Assembly: GCA_001770415.1 (NCBI GenBank)
Contig: MEQX01000009.1
Location: 17,747 to 81,746, forward strand
DNA: 64,000 nt
Source of the DNA: Betaproteobacteria bacterium RIFCSPLOWO2_02_FULL_63_19
Lineage (GTDB): Bacteria > Pseudomonadota > Gammaproteobacteria > Burkholderiales > SG8-39
Direction: 5' to 3'
The translations under genes and the position numbers were made by a program. Of the stretch, positions 8,697-21,929 are shown one piece after another. Each line of letters opens with the position of its first letter. Within the stretch, counting starts at the first letter, position 1. Below the pieces are notes generated by a model, which made no database searches, was not told the origin of the DNA, and worked only from the letters and a program-made list of their open reading frames with translations.

Positions 8697-9164
8697 TTAG
8701 AGCAGATTCTCGACGACCAGTCTGCGTATGGTACGTATGGTATCGATGTCGGCCTCCATGTAGGCCTGCTTCCGAAATGCGTCATAAAACCCCTCATCGG
8801 GCGCATCTCCGGTACGGCGCAAGATCTCATACTGGAATCGAACCGCCAGCTCGTCGGTGCTGCGTCCCTCTATGGTCATGACCAGGCTCGAGGCCGGAAG
8901 CCCTCCTCCGGCCTCGGTCTCGTATCGCACCTGCTTCATTGGCTTTAGCGTGACGCGGTCACGCACTGTCAGGGCGCCGAAATGAAGCTCGCGCCTTAAC
9001 GTATGTTCGGTGCGCACGACGATGCGGCATTCGTCAAGCCCAAGCACGAAGGGCAGCGGATTTTCCACCCTGTAGACAAGCCCCCGCCATAACTGCTCCC
9101 GGGACAGTGGATCGATCAGCGGATTGAGCGGATCGTTTATCTGTATCAGGTGGCTGAATCGCAT
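8697..9164 (-). CDS. AtaL-like (DUF1857) START-fold protein
   Basis: This 155-residue soluble protein resembles the DUF1857/AtaL family: an N-terminal strand, INDPLNP, then LSREQLWRGLVYR and a central RELHFGALTVRDRV stretch. Such proteins have an SRPBCC helix-grip fold with a hydrophobic pocket. No catalytic residues are known for the group, so binding of a small hydrophobic or aromatic ligand is only a guess. Its place just before benE fits a link to aromatic acid metabolism. It is divergent from the EutA-like gene. Confidence 0.7.
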   Translation of the reverse strand: MRFSHLIQINDPLNPLIDPLSREQLWRGLVYRVENPLPFVLGLDECRIVVRTEHTLRRELHFGALTVRDRVTLKPMKQVRYETEAGGGLPASSLVMTIEGRSTDELAVRFQYEILRRTGDAPDEGFYDAFRKQAYMEADIDTIRTIRRLVVENLL

Positions 9165-9349
9165 TGCTTATCGCCATCGACGGATACAGCCGTGGCCAGC
9201 TCCTGGGCGTTCTGGCGAATGCTACCAAATCGACGCGATAGCCATTTGAATCCGATATCGTTAAGATTGCCACTTCGTCATTGTCGCACCATCGCCTGGA
9301 ATTCTGCCGCACCGTGCAAACGTCGATTCAGCCACCCACCCCAGGACCA

Positions 9350-10900
9350 ATGCGCGGTGGCGTCGATCCTCTGCACCCACCTATGCACATACGCACACAC
9401 GACGGCGACGAACCGCATTTCCACGAATGGTCCGAGGACGCGAAGAACGCAATCGCCGAAATCATCTGGAAAACCGAAAACATCGAGCTGACCACCGTTG
9501 GCATCGACATCGGCAGTTCGACCTCCCACCTGATGTTCGCGCGCGTTCATCTGCAGCGCAATACGCAGATGCTTTCGAGCCGGTTCCTAATCGTGCGACG
9601 CGACATACTCTGGCGCTCCCCCATCCTGCTCACGCCCTTTCTCGCCGATTACACGATCGACGCGAACCGGCTGCGGACATTCGTCGAGGAGTGTTACCGC
9701 GACGCAGGTCTTGCCGCCTCCGATGTCGACAGCGGCGCAGTGATATTGACTGGCGAGGCGATCAAACGCAGAAATGCCGAAGCGATCGCCCAGATATTCG
9801 CCTCGGAAGCCGGCAAGTTCGTGTGCGCGTCGGCAGGCCATCGCCTCGAATGCGTGCTGGCGGCGCATGGAGGAGGCGCTACGGCGATTTCTCGCCACAC
9901 GCACAAGACCATTCTCAACGTGGACATCGGCGGCGGAACGACCAAGTTCGCGTTGATCCAGAACGGCGAAATCCTCGGTACATGCGCGGTCGCGGTCGGA
10001 GGCCGCCTGATCGCGCGGGACCATGACGGGGCGCTCGCCCGAATTGAGGATCCGGCACGGCAGCTGGCACGCGCTCTTGGCATCGATCTTCGTCTGGGAG
10101 AGGGAATCAACGACGACGACCTGGACCGCCTCGTGCGCGCGATGTCCGAAATCGTCATCGACGTGATATTGCACAACGAGGCGAGTGGAATCGCGAAGGA
10201 TCTGCTCCTGACCACGCCGCTGGCCACTGGCGTGACTCCGCACTTGATCTCGTTCACAGGCGGAGTCTCCGAGTACATCTATGGACGCGAAAGCGAGCTT
10301 TACGGAGATACCGCCTGGCTGCTCGCCGAGCGGATCCTGGCGGCATTCTCCAGCGGTCGCATCGGAATCGAAATGCTCGATCCGGGACAGGGTATCCGCG
10401 CCACCGTGATCGGCGCGTCGCAGTTCTCGGTTCAGGTGAGCGGCAAGACCATTCATCTCCCCGAACAGCTAGATCTGCCTATTCGAAATGTTCCGGTCGT
10501 ATTTCCCAAACTGGCACTGGACCGCGACTTTGACGCCGGTTCGGTGGCGGCCGCCATCGGCGCAGCCATGCAGCGCATCGACGCTGACGATTCCGTGCCC
10601 ATCGCACTTGGCATACGCTGGCACGGCGATCCTTATTACGCCCGGATGCGCGAACTCGCCGTAGGCATTGCCCAGGCTGCGGGATCCGGTACCCGGCTAC
10701 CGCTCATACTGATGGTCGATGGAGACATAGGGAAACTGCTCGGACACATACTGGAACATGACCTGCGAGTGAGCCGCCCGGTCATTTCAATCGACGGAAT
10801 CCAGTTGCATGAATTCGACTATGTGGACCTGGGAGAAGTCATCCATCCCAACAATGTCGTTCCGGTTATCATCAAATCGCTGCTGTTTCCGGGCCGCTGA
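9350..10900 (+). CDS. eutA: EutA-like ethanolamine ammonia-lyase reactivase family protein
   Basis: This is a 516-residue ASKHA-fold protein. It has a first phosphate loop, TVGIDIGSSTSH, a second, NVDIGGGTTKFALI, and the late family block ISFTGGVSEYIYGRE. EutA uses ATP to swap damaged cobalamin out of ethanolamine ammonia-lyase. The enzyme subunits EutB and EutC are not in this window. The start is uncertain: ATG at 9350 has a weak AGGA very close by, and ATG at 9383 would also leave the fold whole. The His/Glu-rich stretch just before the fold (HDGDEPHFHEW) resembles the N-terminus of EutA. It is followed 64 bases later by a bicupin gene on the same strand. Confidence 0.82.
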   Translation: MRGGVDPLHPPMHIRTHDGDEPHFHEWSEDAKNAIAEIIWKTENIELTTVGIDIGSSTSHLMFARVHLQRNTQMLSSRFLIVRRDILWRSPILLTPFLADYTIDANRLRTFVEECYRDAGLAASDVDSGAVILTGEAIKRRNAEAIAQIFASEAGKFVCASAGHRLECVLAAHGGGATAISRHTHKTILNVDIGGGTTKFALIQNGEILGTCAVAVGGRLIARDHDGALARIEDPARQLARALGIDLRLGEGINDDDLDRLVRAMSEIVIDVILHNEASGIAKDLLLTTPLATGVTPHLISFTGGVSEYIYGRESELYGDTAWLLAERILAAFSSGRIGIEMLDPGQGIRATVIGASQFSVQVSGKTIHLPEQLDLPIRNVPVVFPKLALDRDFDAGSVAAAIGAAMQRIDADDSVPIALGIRWHGDPYYARMRELAVGIAQAAGSGTRLPLILMVDGDIGKLLGHILEHDLRVSRPVISIDGIQLHEFDYVDLGEVIHPNNVVPVIIKSLLFPGR

Positions 10901-10964
10901 CCGGAAGATCCTTGTGCGATCGAATTCATCGATATCCATCTCGTCCGAACTGTAGGAGCAGACC

Positions 10965-12074
10965 ATGAGTGAACCCGTAGCCGCGCGAATCGGCGTCGAT
11001 CCCTATCTCGAATGGCTCAAAGGGGAAGGCATCCCTACGGTCGAGGACTTCGGTGTGGACCTGTTCGGCGTCGAAACCAAACCCTGGGTGCGCCTCGGCG
11101 TCAACGGAGCGGCGGTACACCTGAAAGGACGCGGCGATTTCGTCTCCATGTTCGTGCTCGACATCGCCCCCGGAGCCGCGACCTCGCCGCAACGCCATCT
11201 CTACGAGGAAGTGCTGTACGTACTTTCGGGTCGCGGCAGCACGACTATCGAGGCGGCCGAAGGTGAAAAGCATACCTTCGAATGGGGTCCGCGGAGCTTG
11301 TTCGCCGTTCCGCTCAACACCCGATACCGGCATTTCAATGGCAGCGGTTCCGAGCGCGCCCTGCTCGTGTCGACGACCAGCCTGCCTGCGGTGCTTAACA
11401 TGTTCCACAACGAAGCCTTCGTCTTCGACAATCCGTACAACTTTGAAGAACGTCTGGGCCAGTCGAAGTATTTCAGCGGTGAAGGTGATTTCATCCCCGC
11501 GCTGCCGGGGCAGCACATGTGGGAGACCAATTTCGTCCCCGATCTGGGGGCCATAGAACTGAAGGCCTGGGACGAGAGGGGAGCCGGAAGCAAGAACATC
11601 ATGTTCATTCTCGCCGATGGCACGATGCACGCGCACATCTCGGAAATGCAGGTCGGTACCTACAAGAAGGCCCACAGACACGGCGCCGACTTCCACGTCA
11701 TGTGCGTGACCGGCACCGGGTATTCACTGCTCTGGTACGAGGGCGAGCCGGATTTTCACAGGGTCAACTGGAAGCACGGAACGGTGTTCGCGCCACCGGA
11801 CCAGATGTTTCATCAACACTTCAACGCCAGCCCGACGCCGGCGCGCTACCTTGCCACGGCATTCGGCAGTCTGCGTTATCCCTTCACTGACAGCAAACGC
11901 AAATCGCTGACCGGCGGCGGCGCCGATGGCCTCAAGCAGGGCGGCGTATCGACCAGCGTGAAGCTGGGCGGCGCGCAGATCGAATTCGAGGACCAGGCGC
12001 CGCGCATCCATCAATTGTATCTCGAGGAAACGCGCATGGCGGGCGTCGAAGTGCGCATGCCGGCGTTCAGCTGA
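10965..12074 (+). CDS. Bicupin protein, possibly ethanolamine-ammonia-lyase-associated
   Basis: This 369-residue protein has two cupin domains. In the first, H78 with E81/E82 fits the usual His...Glu ligand pattern. In the second, H237, H239 and H244, with H283 and H285 further on, can form a metal site. A clear AGGAG lies six bases before the ATG. Gentisate-dioxygenase-like bicupins have a similar layout, but no ring-cleavage partner genes are here. I recall related cupins being labelled as ethanolamine ammonia-lyase-activating proteins, and its place 64 bases after the EutA-like gene agrees with that, but the activity is unproven. Confidence 0.68.
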   Translation: MSEPVAARIGVDPYLEWLKGEGIPTVEDFGVDLFGVETKPWVRLGVNGAAVHLKGRGDFVSMFVLDIAPGAATSPQRHLYEEVLYVLSGRGSTTIEAAEGEKHTFEWGPRSLFAVPLNTRYRHFNGSGSERALLVSTTSLPAVLNMFHNEAFVFDNPYNFEERLGQSKYFSGEGDFIPALPGQHMWETNFVPDLGAIELKAWDERGAGSKNIMFILADGTMHAHISEMQVGTYKKAHRHGADFHVMCVTGTGYSLLWYEGEPDFHRVNWKHGTVFAPPDQMFHQHFNASPTPARYLATAFGSLRYPFTDSKRKSLTGGGADGLKQGGVSTSVKLGGAQIEFEDQAPRIHQLYLEETRMAGVEVRMPAFS

Positions 12075-12135
12075 CCCTAAGCGGTTCCGTGCAACATCGC
12101 AGTTGCGCAAAGGCGGAACGGCGCGCCGCTGCCCG

Positions 12136-13284
12136 CTACTCGGCGAGCATGTCCCTGCCCAAGGCGGATATATCGGCGCACCCCAGCAACGCGAGATCGC
12201 GGTCGATCTCCTGACGCAACAGCGCGATGGCATGGCGAACGCCTTCCTCGCCTGCCACCGCGGCGGCAAGCAGCATCGGCCTGCCCGTGAAGACAAATTT
12301 GGCTCCCAGCGCCAGCGCCTTGAGCACATCGGTGCCCCGCCGAATACCTCCGTCCATCATCACGACCGCTTCCTTTGCCGCTTCAACGACTTCGGGCAGT
12401 ACGCGCAGCGGGGCGATCGCGCCGTCGAGCTGACGTCCGCCATGGTTGGAGACGACGATACCGTCGGCGCCCTCCTCCCTTGCCCGGCGCGCGTCGTCCG
12501 CGCGCAGAATACCCTTGACCACCAGCTTTCCCTTCCACTGGCTGCGGATCCAGCCGATGTCGCTCCAGGTGAAAGCGTCGCGCGGGGCGAATTGCGCTCC
12601 TCGCTCGGCCGCGATGATCGCGGCGCCGCGCTCCGCCGCATAATTCTCGAAATGCGGAATTCCGGACCGCAGCAGCGTGGTGGCAAGCGTTCCCACCAGC
12701 CAGCGCGGGTGCAGCAGCCCGTCCAGCGCAAGCTGCAGGTTTAGGCGCACCGGCATGCCGAAACCGTTGCGCAGATTGTTTTCACGGTTTGCTCCCACCG
12801 GAACATCCACGGTGACCACGAGCACCTCGTAGCCCGCGGTGGCCGCACGCTCGAGCAGGCGCCCTATGCGCTCCCGACCCGCCGGCAGGTAGGACTGATA
12901 CCAGGCGCCGGGCGCCTCTTTGATGACGCGCTCCATCGGTATGCTCGATGGTCCGCTAAGCACGAACGGCAGGCCGGCGGCCGAGGCCGCGCGCGCCAGC
13001 GCGAGATCCGCCTCGAACCAGCAAAGCGCGCAGGCGCCCATCGGTGATATGCCGAACGGTGACGCGTAACGCTTGCCGAACAGCGTGACGGCCTGCGATC
13101 GCGCGGAGACATCCACCAGCACGCGCGGGCGCAAGGCGTAGTCGTCGAACGCGGCGCGATTGCCCTGAACCGCCCGACCGTCCTCGGCGCCGCCGGCGAC
13201 AAAGCCGAATACGCTCTTGGGGAGCCGCCGGCGCGCAGCCGGCTCGAAATCCTGAAGCGAAAAGATCCTGCGCAGGCGAGCCAT
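12136..13284 (-). CDS. FMN-dependent alpha-hydroxy-acid oxidase/dehydrogenase (LldD family)
   Basis: This is a 382-residue TIM-barrel flavoprotein. It carries the family active-site signature SNHGGRQLD, with catalytic His281 and substrate-binding Arg284, plus Lys257 in VVKGIL for the FMN N1 position and a C-terminal phosphate-binding DGGIRRGTDVLKAL. Such enzymes oxidise L-lactate, mandelate, glycolate or similar 2-hydroxy acids to 2-oxo acids. The substrate cannot be called from motifs. It stands alone, convergent with the bicupin gene 61 bases away. Confidence 0.88.
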   Translation of the reverse strand: MARLRRIFSLQDFEPAARRRLPKSVFGFVAGGAEDGRAVQGNRAAFDDYALRPRVLVDVSARSQAVTLFGKRYASPFGISPMGACALCWFEADLALARAASAAGLPFVLSGPSSIPMERVIKEAPGAWYQSYLPAGRERIGRLLERAATAGYEVLVVTVDVPVGANRENNLRNGFGMPVRLNLQLALDGLLHPRWLVGTLATTLLRSGIPHFENYAAERGAAIIAAERGAQFAPRDAFTWSDIGWIRSQWKGKLVVKGILRADDARRAREEGADGIVVSNHGGRQLDGAIAPLRVLPEVVEAAKEAVVMMDGGIRRGTDVLKALALGAKFVFTGRPMLLAAAVAGEEGVRHAIALLRQEIDRDLALLGCADISALGRDMLAE

Positions 13285-13459
13285 CTACTTCAAACCTCCA
13301 TGATCGCGCACCTGGCATCGCTATCGTCCCTGCAGTGTGGCATCCGGAGATGGCCCCCCGCGGTCACAAGATCCGCATTGCCGAGCGGTCTACTCCCGAG
13401 AAAAGATGCAATTCATTCGAATTCGCACGTTGCGACATGCGCTAGACACGTCATGTCCA

Positions 13460-15358
13460 TCAATTGACGGTGACGCGCACCATGTCGTAGGTCGCGGACT
13501 GCATGTCCAGTGAACCGTTCGGGACAGTGTCGAAACCGAAATAGATGTCGTATGTTCCCGCCGACAAGTTCAAATACGGCAACGCGAAGAACGGAAGATC
13601 CCCGAGTGGCCCGGTATAGGTTGGAACGAGCCCACTCTTCCACGACATCGCCGCGAGATCGAAGTAGAAGACCCCGGCCGGGCCGACCGTCACCATCCAC
13701 CAGTCCACGGACGGGCCTGCTTGTGCCGCAGCCTTCATGGACACCGACAAACGCAGCAGGTCCGACGCGAGCGCAGCGTAATCATGCCGGAAACCGTTCA
13801 TGCGCACGGCCGGTCTCGCCGCGACCGTCGGGTCGGTGATCGTCACGTTCCACGAAATGGGCGTGCCGTACAACTCGCCCTGGGTCCCTACGGTGACTTT
13901 ACCGGAGTAGCCAGTATTGGTCACCGAGCCTGTGAAACTGCTGCTGACGTTGCTGAATCCGGCCACGGTGCCTGATCCGGTCAGGCTGAAGGTCCCATCC
14001 GAGCCGATCGTGCCGCTCAAAGGCATCCACGACGCCGAACCATTTATGCTCAAAGTCGCCCCGGCGAACGCGCCCAACGATATATCCAGCGTTGAAGGCG
14101 GTACGTCCACGCAACACGAATGCCCTGCCGGATCGGAGAAGATCGAAAACGTCTCGGTAGGAGGAGGTGGAATGTACTTTTCGCAGATGACCTGCTCAAT
14201 CTTGTTCCCGTCCCATTCATACTGCGTACTCCCGGCCGGCTTGGTGAGCCAGTGGAACAGGAACCCTGAACCGCCGGCTCCTTTCGCGTCGTCACCCTGA
14301 TCGACGTCCGAAGCCTCGAGAATCCACAACTGCCCATTGAATACTCCGGCGCCGACGATATCGACCGCATGTGCTCCCCCCGCTGCCCAACTGACGACCA
14401 GCTCGCAGTCCTGCTCTTCCTTGAGCGCGGCGCGTACTTGATCAAAGTTGACCGTGGAGCCCTTTCCTGTCGAGGTCGCGGTCACGCCGTTGACGGTCTG
14501 GGAGACGTTGTTTGCCCCGGAATCCGGCCCTCCGACCCCCCAATGCGTGGTGGAAATCCGCCCGTTGAGATTGTTGGTCGCAAGGTACGTCAACTTACCT
14601 TGCAGGCCCCAAACACCCGTCGCATTCGGATCGCGACGATTGGTCGTATCTGGCACCGTACGGTTCATGGACGTATCGAGCTGCCCCACCAACGTATTGT
14701 CGCCCTTCAGCCCTGCCTTGTGCTCGTGAGGCAAGTTCAAACCTTGGGTATCTTTGAGGTACTGCAGACTATTGGCGACCGACATGGGCATGCACTGGTT
14801 ATTCGCGGCCTCAGCGTTGGGGTGGTCCCATTGAATGTACGTATCGTTATTGGTCGGATCAGCGAACAGTACGTCCGTCAAGTTGGGAGTAGTGAGAGGA
14901 CCACCACCGCTGACGCCAGCTCCGCCCATCGACAGATTGCGCGGCGCGACCGGGAAAACGGTCGCCGGTGTTGCGCTGAACGAGGTCTTCAGATCTTCGG
15001 TGTACTGGACCGCTGCAGTAAGTTGAGTCACCGCCGTTCCAATCTGGACCCCGAGGTCGAATGCGGTACTGATTGCCGAGTATGGATAGACATTCTCGGC
15101 GAAGACGGGAACATTTCTCACCACCCAACCCTTGTCGGTTGCGACATTCACATAGCCGGAAAGCATCCCGGTCTGGTTGCGCAACGTGTTCAAATCGAGC
15201 CGGATCATGCCAATGGAGGTATTTGCCCCGCCTGAAATATCCGGATAACTGACCTGCGTGAACACGGCGCCTTGTCCCGGAGTCAGGTCCAGCGCCCACA
15301 GCGAGATTGAAGCCAGTGAAAAGGCCAATACAACCAGAATGCGAATCGCGTATCTCAT
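13460..15358 (-). CDS. Secreted protein of unknown function with possible papain-like domain
   Basis: This 632-residue protein starts with a clear signal peptide (cleavage after about residue 22, LWA). I do not recognise a full-length family. Residues about 165-360 have papain-like landmarks: Q188-C189 before MPMSVANSLQYL, H330 in GGAHAVDIVG, and D351 after WILEAS. The C-terminal half is rich in Gly, Ser and Thr and in beta-like repeats, followed by a domain near 520-632 with DYAAL...LRLSV and a YFDLAAM strand. GGAG lies seven bases before the ATG. It is inserted between the 2-hydroxyacid oxidase and ftsB and has no obvious partner. It could be a C39-like peptidase or an inactive relative. 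Confidence 0.55.
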   Translation of the reverse strand: MRYAIRILVVLAFSLASISLWALDLTPGQGAVFTQVSYPDISGGANTSIGMIRLDLNTLRNQTGMLSGYVNVATDKGWVVRNVPVFAENVYPYSAISTAFDLGVQIGTAVTQLTAAVQYTEDLKTSFSATPATVFPVAPRNLSMGGAGVSGGGPLTTPNLTDVLFADPTNNDTYIQWDHPNAEAANNQCMPMSVANSLQYLKDTQGLNLPHEHKAGLKGDNTLVGQLDTSMNRTVPDTTNRRDPNATGVWGLQGKLTYLATNNLNGRISTTHWGVGGPDSGANNVSQTVNGVTATSTGKGSTVNFDQVRAALKEEQDCELVVSWAAGGAHAVDIVGAGVFNGQLWILEASDVDQGDDAKGAGGSGFLFHWLTKPAGSTQYEWDGNKIEQVICEKYIPPPPTETFSIFSDPAGHSCCVDVPPSTLDISLGAFAGATLSINGSASWMPLSGTIGSDGTFSLTGSGTVAGFSNVSSSFTGSVTNTGYSGKVTVGTQGELYGTPISWNVTITDPTVAARPAVRMNGFRHDYAALASDLLRLSVSMKAAAQAGPSVDWWMVTVGPAGVFYFDLAAMSWKSGLVPTYTGPLGDLPFFALPYLNLSAGTYDIYFGFDTVPNGSLDMQSATYDMVRVTVN

Positions 15359-15578
15359 CGTTAGTCTCCGCTTACAATTGTCTGAACGAGATCGAACGTC
15401 TGCGAATTCGTGCGCCGCCTACCAGCGTCAAATGGTGCATCCGAAATGCGCACATTTCAACCGGGCATCTCGGCCGCGCATGCAGATCGAGATTCCAGCA
15501 ATAATCTGCGCCTTGAGCCCGAGAGGCGCTCCGGCCTGCGCCGGTACTTGACCGCGACCCGCTTCCGGCCCATTCCGT

Positions 15579-15923
15579 TTAGCGCTTGTTCTCGCGTGGA
15601 CTCCGCGTGTCCGCGTCGGGTTCCTTCGTCGTCGTCGATCCCGCCTTCGGTTGCGGGTCGACGATCTGAAAGAACACTTCGTCCTGCTTGATCATGCCGA
15701 GATCGTATCGCGCGCGTTCTTCCACCGCCTCCAGCCCCTGCTTGAGATCGCCCACCTCGGCATCGAGTTCGGCGTTGCGCGTCTGCGCTTTGACGTTCCT
15801 GTCCTTCCGGGACTGCAGTTGCCGGTCCAGATCCCAAACGCGCAGCCATCCCCCCTTTCCGAGCCAGAGCGGAAACTGGATCAGCACGATGAGTCCGGCC
15901 AGGACCGCGGCGAGTATTCTCAT
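15579..15923 (-). CDS. ftsB: Cell division protein FtsB (septum formation initiator family)
   Basis: This 114-residue bitopic protein has a transmembrane segment at about 4-21 and a periplasmic coiled coil at about 35-72, then a [15 protein letters not shown] block typical of the family. FtsB joins FtsL and FtsQ at the division site. It lies 27 bases downstream of eno on the same strand, the usual order in beta- and gammaproteobacteria. Confidence 0.9.
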   Translation of the reverse strand: MRILAAVLAGLIVLIQFPLWLGKGGWLRVWDLDRQLQSRKDRNVKAQTRNAELDAEVGDLKQGLEAVEERARYDLGMIKQDEVFFQIVDPQPKAGSTTTKEPDADTRSPRENKR

Positions 15924-15950
15924 CGCCGGGGTCGCTCGCCAGTCACACGT

Positions 15951-18088
<2,138 letters not shown>

Positions 18089-18193
18089 TCGGCTTTCCCA
18101 GCCGATGGTCCCTTTGAGCGGCTGCGTTCTGCCCTCGGGAACCTTCCGACGCTCACATCATGACGACTGGGATTCACGCGGGCTTCGGCGTGT

Positions 18194-19843
<1,650 letters not shown>

Positions 19844-19869
19844 TTAAAGACGGGGAGAAAGCATGGCAA

Positions 19870-19898
19870 ATCATACCCCAAAGGCGGGGGTCGGACAA
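19870..19898 (-). promoter_or_regulatory. Candidate sigma-70 promoter of pyrG
   Basis: On the minus strand, TTGTCC (19893-19898) and TATGAT (19870-19875) are separated by exactly 17 bases, about 27 bases before the pyrG ATG. The leader would be only about 20 bases. Confidence 0.5.
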
Positions 19899-20053
19899 AC
19901 GGACCGACGCGGTTTGCGAACGCCCCGGACCGCATTGACAAAATCCCGGGGCCGAGAGTCGCCGGGCGGACCACAACGGAACACAATTTGGCGTCGCACC
20001 CAGTCAGAAACAATCCGCATCCGGTTTAACGCCGGGGACGCGGTCCGGGAACT

Positions 20054-21358
20054 TCAAGTCATCGTGTTGACCAAGTACAGCGAGATCCCGGGAAACGAAA
20101 CCAGCAGCGTGAGCCGCACGATGTCCGCGCCGATGAACGGCAGCACACCCCTGAAGATCCTCCCTAGGCCGATGTCGCCGGTCATGTTGTTCATGACGAA
20201 GCAGATGATTCCGATCGGCGGTGAGATCAGCCCGATCTCCACGGTGGTCACCAGCAGCACGCCGAACCAGATGGGATCCAGGCCCAGATCGATGACGACC
20301 GGGTGGAAGATCGGGATGGTCAAAAGGACCACCGCGAGCCCGTCGACGAACATACCGGCGATGATATAAAACACCATGATCAGGATCACCACGCCGGTCG
20401 GCCCGATCGGCAGCTCGGACAGGGCGCTCCCGAGGCGCTGCGGCGCCTGGGTGACCGCCAGGAAATACTGGAACAGAAACGCCCCGATGAGGATGAAGAA
20501 GATCGCCGCCGAGGTGCGCAGCGAATCGACGAGCGCCTCGATGATCTTCGCCCAGGTGAGACGCCGGCGCGCGATGCCGATGACGAGCGCGCCCAGCACG
20601 CCCAGTCCGGCGGCCTCCGACACAGTGACGATTCCGCCGTAGATCGAGCCGACGACCAGGCCGAACAAGAGCAGCGTCGCCCAGATGTCCTTGAGGCTCT
20701 TCCAGCGCTCGATCCAGTCTGCGCGCCGGGTGGCAGGCATCCAGCTTCGCTTGACCCGGTAGAGGACCTGAACCGTGGTGCAGTACAGCGTGATCGCGAG
20801 CAGTCCCGGCAGTATGCCGGCAACGAACAACTGTTCCAGGCTCTCTTCGGTGATGATCGAGTAGAGAATGAACATCACCGATGGCGGAATCAAGATGCCG
20901 AGCGTGCCCCCGGCGGCGATTACCCCCGCCGCCAGGCCCGAATCGTAGCCGGCGCGGCGCATCTCGGGCAGAGCCACCTGCGTCATCGTCGCCGCCGTCG
21001 CCACCGACGAGCCGTTGATGGCGGCGAAGCCGCCGCAGGCCGCGACCGTCGCCATCGCCATACCGCCGGGCAAATGGCCGATCCAGGCGTTGGCGGCGCG
21101 GAACAATTCGCGGCTCATGCCCGAGGTGCCGACGAGCGTGCCCATCAGCACGAACAGCGGAATGACGGCGAAATTGAAATTGGTGACCGTGCGGATCGGC
21201 GAGTCGACCAGGATGCCGAGCGCCGGTTCCCAGCCGGCCAGATAGCCGAATCCAATGAACGCGACGCTGCCCAGGCACACGGCAATCTGCACGCGCATGA
21301 ACATGAGCACCAGCACGGCCGCGCAACCGATGATGGCGACAAGTGATTGCTCATCCAT
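20054..21358 (-). CDS. dctM: TRAP transporter large permease (DctM family)
   Basis: This 434-residue inner-membrane protein has the many hydrophobic segments and Gly-rich loops of the large TRAP subunit, for example VLMGTLVGTSGMSRELF near residue 55 and GGTLGILIPPSVMFILY near 150. It forms the sodium-driven channel with the small subunit. Its start overlaps the dctQ end by eight bases. A 440-codon open frame on the same strand in another frame is rich in Arg and His and is a shadow. Confidence 0.93.
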   Translation of the reverse strand: MDEQSLVAIIGCAAVLVLMFMRVQIAVCLGSVAFIGFGYLAGWEPALGILVDSPIRTVTNFNFAVIPLFVLMGTLVGTSGMSRELFRAANAWIGHLPGGMAMATVAACGGFAAINGSSVATAATMTQVALPEMRRAGYDSGLAAGVIAAGGTLGILIPPSVMFILYSIITEESLEQLFVAGILPGLLAITLYCTTVQVLYRVKRSWMPATRRADWIERWKSLKDIWATLLLFGLVVGSIYGGIVTVSEAAGLGVLGALVIGIARRRLTWAKIIEALVDSLRTSAAIFFILIGAFLFQYFLAVTQAPQRLGSALSELPIGPTGVVILIMVFYIIAGMFVDGLAVVLLTIPIFHPVVIDLGLDPIWFGVLLVTTVEIGLISPPIGIICFVMNNMTGDIGLGRIFRGVLPFIGADIVRLTLLVSFPGISLYLVNTMT

Positions 21359-21851
21359 GACGCTTGGCGCCGGTCGGTCCGCCCCGCGTGACCTGCCACC
21401 AGCGCAGCACGGACATGACCAGCGTCGCGACGATGCCGAGCGACGCGGCCAAATAGCCGCTCCACAACGGTATGCTGAGATCGTTCGAGATCTCGCCGTC
21501 CTTCATGATGTCAAGGACCTTGAAGTTGATCGCGTACGCGAACAGCGCCAGAAACAGGACGTTTATCGTGTAACCGATCGTATCGAGAACGCGCTGGACG
21601 CCCCTGCCGCTGGTGCTGTAGATGAGGTCGACCGTGATGTGGCGGTCGGCGTAGGTCGCAGTGGCGATCCCCCAGCAGATCGCGATGCCCTGCATCGTCT
21701 GCCCGATGACGAACCCGTCAGGGATGTGGGTCCTGAATCCGTAACGCAGGATGGCTTCGCAGAATGAGATGACCGCGAGAATGCCGATGCAGCACCCGGC
21801 CGTCTTCTCGACAATCGCGATAAGTCGGTTCACCCGAAAAATTCCTCGCAC
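21351..21851 (-). CDS. dctQ: TRAP transporter small permease (DctQ family)
   Basis: This 166-residue protein has four hydrophobic segments and the DctQ landmark RHITVDLIYS. It partners the large permease. The start given is GTG at 21849-21851; an in-frame GTG at 21831-21833 also has an upstream AGGA, so the N-terminus is uncertain by six residues. Confidence 0.87.
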   Translation of the reverse strand: MRGIFRVNRLIAIVEKTAGCCIGILAVISFCEAILRYGFRTHIPDGFVIGQTMQGIAICWGIATATYADRHITVDLIYSTSGRGVQRVLDTIGYTINVLFLALFAYAINFKVLDIMKDGEISNDLSIPLWSGYLAASLGIVATLVMSVLRWWQVTRGGPTGAKRHG

Positions 21852-21929
21852 CGATGGCAGCGCCCGCCGCTCATTGCGAACCGGCGGGAGCGCGGCCGAT
21901 GATTGCCGCGCAGTTTGCCGCGTTGGGTG

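Noticed and set aside
20004-21326. A 440-codon open frame on the same strand as dctM.
   Set aside because: Its translation is rich in Arg, His and Gly with no family motif, while the overlapping DctM frame has clear membrane segments and TRAP motifs. It is a GC-rich shadow frame, like several other long antisense frames in the window.
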